Part shown: positions 12,101 through 20,586 of the stretch, one piece after another
Layout of the letters: each line of letters starts with the position of its first letter
How positions within the stretch are numbered: the stretch's first letter is position 1
NCBI RefSeq assembly: GCF_008124525.1
Contig: NZ_VNHJ01000012.1
Location: 17,139 to 81,138 of the forward strand
DNA length: 64,000 nt
Source: Oceanicella actignis
GTDB taxonomy: Bacteria; Pseudomonadota; Alphaproteobacteria; Rhodobacterales; Rhodobacteraceae
Direction: 5' to 3'
The notes under the pieces: generated by a model
Database searches by the model: none
What the model saw: only the letters and a program-made list of their open reading frames with translations
What the model was told of the DNA's origin: nothing
Program-made: the position numbers and the translations under genes

Positions 12101-13567
12101 TCAGATCTCCATCAGCATCTTGATCAGCGAGTCCGTGACCTCGAGCACCCGGGCATTGGCGGCGTAGGCCTGCTCGACCAGCATCAGCGCCGCCATCTCC
12201 TCGTCGGTATCGACGCCCACGACGGCGGCTTCGGCCTCGGCGAACATTTCGTGACGTCCCGCGGACAGGGCCTGCGCCTCGTCCGCCGCGCCGGCCTCGG
12301 CGGCGCGCACCGCGGCCGCGCGCGCCGCCAGGTCGGAGAAGCCGACATCGGCGAACACCAGCGAAGCGGCGTCGGGCGTCCGCAGCTCGGTCATGCGCGA
12401 GACCAGAGCGCGCAGCACGTCGTCCTCGGCCGCGTCGCCGGGGGCCGAGGCGTAAAGACCGTCGCGCAGCCGCCACAGCTCGCCGCCATTGTCGGGATCG
12501 GCCTGAGCATTGACGGCGATGCGGCCGGCAAGTCCGACCAGGTCGCTCGGGTCCAGCGGACCGCCCGCATCGGTGAAGAGCCCCGCCGCCCCCGGCGTGA
12601 TGGTCGGGTCGGCGCTGGAATCCTCGAAGCGCGCGATCAGATCCGCGGCCAACGCGTCGATCTGCGCGTGCGCTTCGGGGCCGAGCACGTCGCGCACGTA
12701 AAAGTGCGCGCCAAGCGAGCCGCCGTCGAGGGGCCCGCTCTCATCCTCGCGCCCTGCGGCGATGGCGCGTCCATCGATGGAAAGCCCCGAGAGAGCCCCC
12801 GAAGACAGCGTCATGTCCGGCGTGATCATGCCGGTGGGGGTGAACTCGAGCCTGCGCGCGCGGCCGTCCAGAAGCACCGCGCCGTTGGCTGTGTAGAGCG
12901 CCAGCGCGTCGCCGTCGCGCGCGACCGTGCGCACGGGCACGATCGAGGCGATCTTGTCGACCTGCACCTGGCGCTGCTGCTCGAGCGCCGCGGTCGAGCC
13001 GCCGATCGCCCGCACGCCCTTGATCTCGGCGTTCAGGCGCTCGATCTCGGAAAGGGCGTCGTTGACGGTCTCGACCTCGCGCGCGATGGCGGCGTCGGCG
13101 TCCATGCGGATGCGATCGAATTCGGCCGAAGCCTGAGCGACGCCGCGCGCCAGCCCCATGGCCGCCTGCAGCGCGGCGGCCTGCAGCGGCTCGCTTTCGG
13201 GCGTGTCGGCCAGCCGCCGCAGGGCCGTCTCCAGCGTGGCGGCAAGCTGGGGAAGGGCGCCGGCCTGGCCGGACTCGCCGTAAACCGCGCTCATGCGCGA
13301 CTGCGCCTTCGCCGTCACCCCGCGCGCGGCGCTCTCGGCCTGCGCGGCGCGCCGATCCGCGGTTGCGCGCGGATCCGTGGCGCGGGTGACGCGCTCGATG
13401 CGCACCCCCGCCCCGCGCCCCTCGAGCACAGCGGCCGACAGCTGCACCTCCTGGCGCGCATAGCCTTCGGTCATCGCGTTGGCCACGTTGCCCGAGATGA
13501 TGTCGCTTCGTTTCGCCGCCGCGGCCAGGCCGCTGAGGGCGTTGGCGAATGCGCCGCTGATGCTCAT
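12101..13567 (-). CDS. flgK: Flagellar hook-associated protein FlgK
   Basis: 488 residues. The N-terminus has a rod/hook signature, LAAAAKRSDIISGNVANAMTEGYARQEV, with GNVAN..TEGYARQ typical of FlgK. The C-terminus has VGVDTDEEMAALMLVEQAYAANARVLEVTDSLIKMLMEI, also a FlgK hallmark (DEEM..L...Q.AY.A.A). The middle is long, variable and Ala-rich. It caps the hook before FlgL. It lies 31 bp after flgE in the same operon. Confidence 0.94.
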   Translation of the reverse strand: MSISGAFANALSGLAAAAKRSDIISGNVANAMTEGYARQEVQLSAAVLEGRGAGVRIERVTRATDPRATADRRAAQAESAARGVTAKAQSRMSAVYGESGQAGALPQLAATLETALRRLADTPESEPLQAAALQAAMGLARGVAQASAEFDRIRMDADAAIAREVETVNDALSEIERLNAEIKGVRAIGGSTAALEQQRQVQVDKIASIVPVRTVARDGDALALYTANGAVLLDGRARRLEFTPTGMITPDMTLSSGALSGLSIDGRAIAAGREDESGPLDGGSLGAHFYVRDVLGPEAHAQIDALAADLIARFEDSSADPTITPGAAGLFTDAGGPLDPSDLVGLAGRIAVNAQADPDNGGELWRLRDGLYASAPGDAAEDDVLRALVSRMTELRTPDAASLVFADVGFSDLAARAAAVRAAEAGAADEAQALSAGRHEMFAEAEAAVVGVDTDEEMAALMLVEQAYAANARVLEVTDSLIKMLMEI

Positions 13568-13598
13568 GGTGCTTCTCCGTCAGGGCTGGGGGCCGCCG

Positions 13599-14906
13599 TC
13601 AGCGCTTGATGTTGGTCGTTTCCTGCAACATCTCGTCGACGGTCTGGATGACCTTCGCGTTCGAGGAATAGGCGCGCTGGGTCTGGATCAGATGCGTCAG
13701 CTCGTTGGCGATGTCGGTGGTGGACTCTTCAAGGGCGTAGCCCTGGAACGAGCCGGTCGGCCCGTCGCCCGCGTCCCACAGATACAGCGAGCCGCTGTTC
13801 GCCGTGACCGAGAAGGCCTGGGCGCTTTCGGGCTTCAGGCCGTTGAGGTTGGGCACGTCGGCCAGCGGGATCTGGTAGATGGTCTTGGTGAATCCGCTGT
13901 CGTAGATGGCGTTGAGGAAGCCGTTCTCGTCGATCTCGACGCCGCTGAGCGTGCCCACCTCGTTGCCGTTCTTGACCACCGAGGTCGGGGCGAACTCGGC
14001 CGAAAGCTGCGTCAGGAGCGTGGACGTTCCGGGCACGCCGATCTCGACCGTCATCGGGCCGCCATCGACGTTGAAGCTCAGCTCGCCCGTGGTCGCGTCG
14101 AAGGTTCCGCCCGAGACGGGGGTCACCGACAGGATCGAGCCGCCCGAGCCGCGCGTGTCGTCGAAGACGATGGTGAACTCGGCGACCGGGTTCAAGGCGG
14201 CGGGGGTGGCCGAATCGTCGAAGCTCAGCGTCCAGGTGTTCGACGCGCCCGAGGCCGGAACCGTGGGCGTGAACGAGGCGAGCAGCGTCTGCGAGGCGCC
14301 CACATTGTCGAAATACTCGATGGGAATGTCGAGCGTGTCGCCGCTGGCCCCGGCCTGGGTGGCGGTGGCGGGCAGGTTGGCGCCCATCCAGATCTTGGTG
14401 GTGGGCGAGGTGGCGAACTGGCTCGAGAACACGTTCACCGGCTCGAGCCCCGCCGAGCCGTTGCGCGGCTGCGGGGGGATGTTGCCGTCGGCGTCCGCCG
14501 GCCAGCCCAGCAGGACCAGCCCCGAAGAGGTTTTCAGGACGCCCTCGTCATCCGGGCGGAACGAGCCGGTCGAGGTCAGCAGCAGCGGCAGTTCGCCCTG
14601 CTGCGCGTTGACCGCCGCGACGGTGGTCACCGGCAGCATGCCGCGTCCCGCCACGGCGATGTCGAGGGGGTTTTCCGTGGTCACCAGCGCGCCGTTCGCC
14701 TCGACGTCGCGGCGGCTGGCCACGCGCACGCCGCCGGCGGTGTAGCTGCCCCCCTGCGAGGACACGACCAGCGACGAGAACTCGGCCTCGGCCCGCTTGT
14801 AGCCAAAGGTGCCCGAGTTGGCGATGTTGTCCGAGATGGTCGCGAGCTTGGTGGCGTTGACGTTCAGCCCGGCGACGCCAGCGTTGAGCGAGGAGGAGAT
14901 GGTCAT
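13599..14906 (-). CDS. flgE: Flagellar hook protein FlgE
   Basis: 435 residues. The N-terminal signature LATISDNIANSGTFGYKRAEAEFSS and C-terminal helix ANELTHLIQTQRAYSSNAKVIQTVDEMLQ are characteristic of hook proteins. The centre is a Thr/Ser/Gly-rich beta domain (about residues 140-370) without cysteine, as expected for an exported surface protein. It polymerises into the hook. It is the first gene of the minus-strand operon. The 233 bp upstream hold its promoter, which I could not assign, and the groEL terminator. Confidence 0.95.
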   Translation of the reverse strand: MTISSSLNAGVAGLNVNATKLATISDNIANSGTFGYKRAEAEFSSLVVSSQGGSYTAGGVRVASRRDVEANGALVTTENPLDIAVAGRGMLPVTTVAAVNAQQGELPLLLTSTGSFRPDDEGVLKTSSGLVLLGWPADADGNIPPQPRNGSAGLEPVNVFSSQFATSPTTKIWMGANLPATATQAGASGDTLDIPIEYFDNVGASQTLLASFTPTVPASGASNTWTLSFDDSATPAALNPVAEFTIVFDDTRGSGGSILSVTPVSGGTFDATTGELSFNVDGGPMTVEIGVPGTSTLLTQLSAEFAPTSVVKNGNEVGTLSGVEIDENGFLNAIYDSGFTKTIYQIPLADVPNLNGLKPESAQAFSVTANSGSLYLWDAGDGPTGSFQGYALEESTTDIANELTHLIQTQRAYSSNAKVIQTVDEMLQETTNIKR

Positions 14907-15060
14907 GGGGGATCCTTCTTCTGCGGTCTCCGTCCGCCCCGCCGATCGGTCAGACTGGGGGAGAGCGCGGCGGGGGATGCGTTCCGATCGCGTTCACCAT
15001 GCGCCGAATCGGTTTCCGGCGGGTTAAGGCGGGCCGTTCCGCGAAGAAGGCGAAAGGAAA

Positions 15061-15098
15061 GAAAAGAAAACCGCCGCCGATCCTTCGATCGGCGGCGG
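15061..15098 (-). terminator. Rho-independent terminator of groES-groEL
   Basis: A perfect 12-bp inverted repeat (CCGCCGCCGATC at 15071-15082 with GATCGGCGGCGG at 15087-15098) encloses a 4-base loop. In the minus-strand direction it is followed directly by TTTTCTTTTC (complement of 15061-15070). It lies 42 bp after the groEL stop, so it should end groESL transcription before flgE. Confidence 0.9.
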
Positions 15099-15139
15099 TC
15101 GGGGCTTTCAGGCCGCCCCCCGAAGGGGGCGAGGCATGA

Positions 15140-16789
<1,650 letters not shown>

Positions 16790-16851
16790 TTATCTTGCTT
16801 TCAGCGCGTTGCGATCAGCTTGGCGTTGAAACGTTTTCGTTCAGACGAGCC

Positions 16852-17166
16852 TCAGGCGGCCTTCGAGGCGGCGCCGGCGTCCTCGATGATGCCGAGGATG
16901 TCCGACTCCTTCATGATCAGCAGGTCCTGGCCGTCGATCTTGACCTCGGTGCCGGACCACTTGCCGAACAGGATCCGGTCGCCGACCTTCACCGACATGG
17001 GGATCAGCTCGCCGCTGTCCTTGCGCGCGCCTTCGCCGACGGCGATGACCTCGCCCTCCGAGGGCTTTTCCTTGGCGGTGTCGGGGATGATCAGACCGCC
17101 CTTGGTCTTCTCTTCGGACTCGATGCGGCGCACCAGCACCCGATCATGGAGAGGCTTGAAGTTCAT
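16852..17166 (-). CDS. groS: Co-chaperonin GroES (Hsp10)
   Basis: 104 residues: [21 protein letters not shown] with the mobile loop [17 protein letters not shown] and the conserved [19 protein letters not shown] and [13 protein letters not shown]. It is slightly longer than usual because of a short Ala/Lys tail. The ATG at 17166 has AGGAG eight bases upstream. An in-frame ATG six codons earlier gives extra residues not found in the family. It is the first gene of the groESL operon. Confidence 0.97.
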   Translation of the reverse strand: MNFKPLHDRVLVRRIESEEKTKGGLIIPDTAKEKPSEGEVIAVGEGARKDSGELIPMSVKVGDRILFGKWSGTEVKIDGQDLLIMKESDILGIIEDAGAASKAA

Positions 17167-17278
17167 GGAAGTCGCTCCTTGCATGCGGTTTCCAAGTCGT
17201 GTCTCGTTGCTCCCTGCGCCGCGCGCCTTGTCGCCGTGGGCTTCTCCACGATTGGGCGCGGCCCGCGGGCCTGGGTTG

Positions 17279-17305
17279 TTAGCACTCTCGATGGGTGAGT
17301 GCTAA
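17279..17305 (-). promoter_or_regulatory. CIRCE operator (HrcA-binding site) of groESL
   Basis: A perfect inverted repeat: TTAGCACTC at 17279-17287, a 9-base spacer, and GAGTGCTAA at 17297-17305. This is exactly the CIRCE consensus bound by the heat-shock repressor HrcA. It lies between the groES promoter and gene, about 11 bp downstream of the -10 element, so bound HrcA would block the transcription start. hrcA itself is not in the window. Confidence 0.97.
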
Positions 17306-17315
17306 CTCGCCCTGC

Positions 17316-17344
17316 GAAATAGGAGGCGGCCGGTGCATTGTCAA
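17316..17344 (-). promoter_or_regulatory. Sigma70-type promoter of groES-groEL
   Basis: On the minus strand TTGACA (complement of 17339-17344), a 17-base spacer and TATTTC (complement of 17316-17321) form a good -35/-10 pair directly upstream of the CIRCE repeat. The perfect -35 and ideal spacing make this the likely vegetative promoter. The assignment is by sequence only. Confidence 0.75.
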
Positions 17345-17367
17345 GAGATCCGCAACCGGGGGGCGGC

Positions 17368-18570
17368 ATGATTTTTTTCCTGCTCGGGCGCTCGAAACGG
17401 CTGCGGGCGGCCCTTGGGGCGCTGGCGCGGGCCGGCCCCGCCGCCCGGTTCTGCGCCGCCATCTGGGCCGCGCTGGCGGCGGGGTTCTGGGCCGTCGCCG
17501 ACGCGGCCCCGGCAGGCGCGGCCTGCGCCGGGCGCGACCTGGCGGCGGAAATGGCCGCAAGCGATCCGGCCCGCCTTGCGCGCATCCGCGCCGCGGCGGC
17601 CGCGCAGCCCTATCACGAGGGGCGGCTGTGGCGCATCTCGCGCAAGGGCGCGCCCGATTCGTGGATTTTCGGCACCTTCCACTCGGCCGAACCCGCCGTC
17701 GCCGCGCCCCCGCCCGAGGCGCTGCGCGCCCTGCGCGCGGCGCGGGTGCTGATGCTTGAGGTCACGCCGGAGGAAACCGCCCGCATGCAGGCGGCGCTGC
17801 GGGCGCGGCCCGATCTTCTGATGGACCTTGGCGGCCCGGGCCTCGACGCGCTGCTGAACGAGGAAGAGCGCGCGCTGGCCCGGCGCGTCTTCGCGGCCTA
17901 TGGCATGGAGTGGGACATGGCCCGGCGCCTGCGGCCATGGTTCGCGCAGACCATGCTGGCCCAACCCCCTTGCGCGCTGGCCGAGGCGCAGGGCGCGCCG
18001 GTCCTGGACGCGCGCCTTGCCGAGGCGGCCGCCGGCCTGGGCAAGCCGGTGGCCGGGCTCGAAACCTGGCGCGAATCCCTGGGCGCGCTCATGGAGCAGA
18101 GCCCCGACGAGCAGCGCGCCGGCCTGCTTCAGGCGCTGGCGCTGGCCAACCGGGCCGAGGATTTCCAGCGCACCGCCGCCGCGCTGTATCTGCGCGACCA
18201 GACCCTGATGATCTGGGAGTTCGGCCGCGCCCTGACCCGCCAGATCCTGCCCGAGGCCGAAGCCGAGCGAAGCGAGCGCGCCTTCTGGCGCCGGGTCGTG
18301 AGCGAGCGCAACGCGCGCTTTCTTCGCGCGGCCGCCGACGAGCTGGCCCGCGGCGGCGCGCTGATCGCGGTGGGGGCGCTGCACCTTCCGGGCAAGGACG
18401 GGATGCTGGCGCTTCTAGCCGAGCAGGGCTACGCGCTGACACGCATCCCGGTGGCTTCGACGGCGAGCGCGCCCGCCACGCGGGAAAGCGCCCCCCTCGC
18501 CCCGGGGGAAGACCCGCTCCTCGCTCCGGCCGGGCGCGCCCCCGTCGCCCCCGTCGCCCCCGGGCGCTGA
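17368..18570 (+). CDS. TraB/GumN family protein
   Basis: 400 residues. The N-terminus carries a hydrophobic segment (about residues 25-50, to ADAAPAGAA) that looks like a long signal or membrane anchor. The family motifs are the N-terminal SWIFGTFHSAEP (GTxH) and the C-terminal GGALIAVGALHLPGKDGMLALL (GAxHLxG) repeat. TraB/GumN proteins are proposed metal-dependent proteases of the EreA/ChaN-like fold, but the bacterial members lack a defined role. The C-terminus is a Pro/Ala/Arg-rich tail of low complexity. The ATG at 17368 avoids overlapping the groESL promoter, which an earlier in-frame start would do. Confidence 0.85.
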   Translation: MIFFLLGRSKRLRAALGALARAGPAARFCAAIWAALAAGFWAVADAAPAGAACAGRDLAAEMAASDPARLARIRAAAAAQPYHEGRLWRISRKGAPDSWIFGTFHSAEPAVAAPPPEALRALRAARVLMLEVTPEETARMQAALRARPDLLMDLGGPGLDALLNEEERALARRVFAAYGMEWDMARRLRPWFAQTMLAQPPCALAEAQGAPVLDARLAEAAAGLGKPVAGLETWRESLGALMEQSPDEQRAGLLQALALANRAEDFQRTAAALYLRDQTLMIWEFGRALTRQILPEAEAERSERAFWRRVVSERNARFLRAAADELARGGALIAVGALHLPGKDGMLALLAEQGYALTRIPVASTASAPATRESAPLAPGEDPLLAPAGRAPVAPVAPGR

Positions 18571-18632
18571 CCGCTTGCCAGCGCGGCGCGGGGCTGGCAT
18601 TCGACATGCGCCCCAGCATTCAGGAGCCCGAC

Positions 18633-19499
18633 ATGCCCGACGCCCCGCCCATCATCGATTCCCTTGCGCAGATCGCCGACCGCTACGACGCGCTGCTGTG
18701 CGATCTGTGGGGCTGCCTGCACGACGGAACGCGCGCCCATGACGCGGCCGTGGCGGCGCTGCGCGACTTTCGCGCCCGCGGCGGCCGGGTCATCCTGATG
18801 ACCAACGCGCCGCGCCCCTCTTCGGCGGTGATCGCGCAGCTCGACCGGCTGGGCGCGCCGCGCGACTGCTACGATGGCGTCCTGTCCTCGGGCGACGTCG
18901 CGCGCGCCGCCGTCGAGGCCGGCGAGTGGGGCCGCAAGGTCCACCATATCGGCGCGCCCAAGGACGAGCCCTTCTTCGAGGGGCTGGACGTGGAGCGGGT
19001 TCCTCTGGACCAGGCGGAATCGGTCATCTGCACCGGCCTGCGCGACGACCTGACCGAAACGCCCGAAATGTATCGCGACATCCTGCGCGAAGCGCAGCTG
19101 CGGCGGCTGCCCATGCTGTGCGCCAATCCCGACGTGGTGGTGGACATGGGCGACAAGCGCCTGTGGTGCGCCGGCGCGCTGGCGCGCGACTACGCCGCCA
19201 TGGGGGGGCGGGCGACGGGCTATGGCAAGCCCCATGCGCCGATCTACGACGCGGCGCGGCGCATGCTGGCCGAGATGGGCGCCCAGCCCGACGATTCGCG
19301 CATCCTGTGCATCGGCGACGGCATCGCCACCGACATCGCCGGCGGCGTGGCCGAGGATCTGGACACGCTGTTCGTCACCGGCGGCATCGCGGCGGCCGAG
19401 CTTGGCGCGGACCCCGACCGCCCCGAACCCGAGCGCCTGGCCCGGTTCTGCGCGCGCCACCGGGTTTCGCCGCGCTGGGCGATCGCGCGGCTGCGCTGA
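18633..19499 (+). CDS. HAD-superfamily class IIA hydrolase (TIGR01459-type)
   Basis: 288 residues. The nucleophile motif is LLCDLWGCLHDGT (Asp24). VILMTNAPRP carries the motif II Thr, and IGDGIATDIAGG the metal-binding motif IV. The DxWGxxHDG form and overall length match the alphaproteobacterial TIGR01459 family of NagD-like phosphatases. The substrate is not established; sugar or nucleotide monophosphates are typical. CAGGAG six bases before the ATG at 18633 supports that start over the ATG nine codons earlier. Confidence 0.88.
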   Translation: MPDAPPIIDSLAQIADRYDALLCDLWGCLHDGTRAHDAAVAALRDFRARGGRVILMTNAPRPSSAVIAQLDRLGAPRDCYDGVLSSGDVARAAVEAGEWGRKVHHIGAPKDEPFFEGLDVERVPLDQAESVICTGLRDDLTETPEMYRDILREAQLRRLPMLCANPDVVVDMGDKRLWCAGALARDYAAMGGRATGYGKPHAPIYDAARRMLAEMGAQPDDSRILCIGDGIATDIAGGVAEDLDTLFVTGGIAAAELGADPDRPEPERLARFCARHRVSPRWAIARLR

Positions 19500-19584
19500 G
19501 CGCGCGCCCACGCGCCGTTCATCGGCTTTTCATTGCGAGAAGCGGGAAAATTGCGTAGATTGCCGCCAAACAGGAGTGATTGAC

Positions 19585-19893
19585 ATGAAGCCCATCGCCT
19601 TTCTCTGCGCCCTTTGCATGACGGCAAGCTCGGCCCTGGCCCAAGGCGCCGGCGTTCCGGGTTCCGCGCCCGCGAACCCGCCGGTCAAGACCGTCGCGGC
19701 GGCGCAGAACAACCCGCAGGTCCCCGCGGCCGGCGTCGCCCAGAAGGACGAGGACGACGACGACAAGGTCGGCGGCTGGCTGATCTCGGGCTCGGACCTG
19801 GCCATCATCGGCGGCATCGGCGTGATCGCCGCGGTTGCGGCCGCCGCCATGCTGGGCGACGGCGACGGGCCGACCCACACCACCGCCGAGTGA
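19585..19893 (+). CDS. Small exported YjbE/GfcA-like protein
   Basis: 102 residues: a Sec signal peptide (MKPIAFLCALCMTASSALAQ), a Pro/Ala/Gln-rich stretch, an acidic run (EDEDDDD) and a C-terminal hydrophobic alanine-rich segment (SDLAIIGGIGVIAAVAAAAML) followed by GDGDGPTHTTAE. A short secreted protein with a glycine/alanine hydrophobic stretch and a Gly-Asp/Thr tail beside yjbF and yjbH recalls YjbE of the E. coli yjbEFGH exopolysaccharide operon. That match is by layout, not by a firm alignment. CAGGAG precedes the ATG. It converges with yjbF: 12 bp separate the two stop codons. Confidence 0.65.
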   Translation: MKPIAFLCALCMTASSALAQGAGVPGSAPANPPVKTVAAAQNNPQVPAAGVAQKDEDDDDKVGGWLISGSDLAIIGGIGVIAAVAAAAMLGDGDGPTHTTAE

Positions 19894-19905
19894 GGGGCGC
19901 GCCCC

Positions 19906-20586
19906 TCATCCGCCATAGGGGCGGATGATCTCGATGTCGATCCAGCCCGCCTGCGGCCCCAGCCGCTGGCGGGTTTTCCATGCAAAGCCGGTGCGCGGAT
20001 CGACCCAGTGGCGGTTCTCGAAGCTGCGCCCGGCGTCGTGGCAGGTCTCGGCCACCTCGACCAGCGAGAAGGTCAGCTCCAGAATCTCGACCTGGGCCGG
20101 CCCGACGATGCGCGGCGCGCAGCGCCAGGCTTCGGAGCGGATGCGCAAGAGCGCGTCGCGGCGCTTGAACACCCGGTCGTAATGCGCCGGCCAGCGCTCG
20201 GGCGGGGTCGGGCGCACCAGCGGATCGTCATCCTGCGCGACGACGCCCTCGAGCGGCTCGGCCAGCCCGCGAACCCGCGTCACCAGCCCGCCGCGCAGGG
20301 TGACGCTGCGCCGGTTGGCCGAGACATAGGTCACATGCCCGCCATTGTCGGCCGCCGCGGCCAGATAGGCCGGCGCCGGCGCGCCGTCGGGCCGCGCCGA
20401 GATCAGCGCGAAGCGCAGCGCATTGGCGCGCGCGCGCGTCAGCGCCGGCGCGGGCGCCGCGGCGGGGCCGCCGCTCAGCCCCGCGCGCACGCGCGCAACC
20501 GTGTCCTCGAAGGGCGTGCGGTCCGAACCGCAACCCGCCAGCGCCGCCGCCGCGGCCAGCGCCGCCATCCACGCCCGCCGCCTCAT
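19906..20586 (-). CDS. YjbF/GfcB-family lipoprotein (capsule/exopolysaccharide)
   Basis: 226 residues with a lipoprotein signal (AALAAAAALAGCGSD), so an outer- or inner-membrane lipoprotein. The mature sequence has the YjbF pattern: TRARANALRFALISARPDG, the THVTYVSANRRSVTLRGGLVTRVRGL-like block (GHVTYVSANRRSVTL) and FENRHWVDPRTGFAWKTRQRLGPQAG at the end. These proteins are encoded with YjbH and take part in polysaccharide secretion. The ATG overlaps the yjbH stop (ATGA), so the two are coupled. Confidence 0.85.
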   Translation of the reverse strand: MRRRAWMAALAAAAALAGCGSDRTPFEDTVARVRAGLSGGPAAAPAPALTRARANALRFALISARPDGAPAPAYLAAAADNGGHVTYVSANRRSVTLRGGLVTRVRGLAEPLEGVVAQDDDPLVRPTPPERWPAHYDRVFKRRDALLRIRSEAWRCAPRIVGPAQVEILELTFSLVEVAETCHDAGRSFENRHWVDPRTGFAWKTRQRLGPQAGWIDIEIIRPYGG

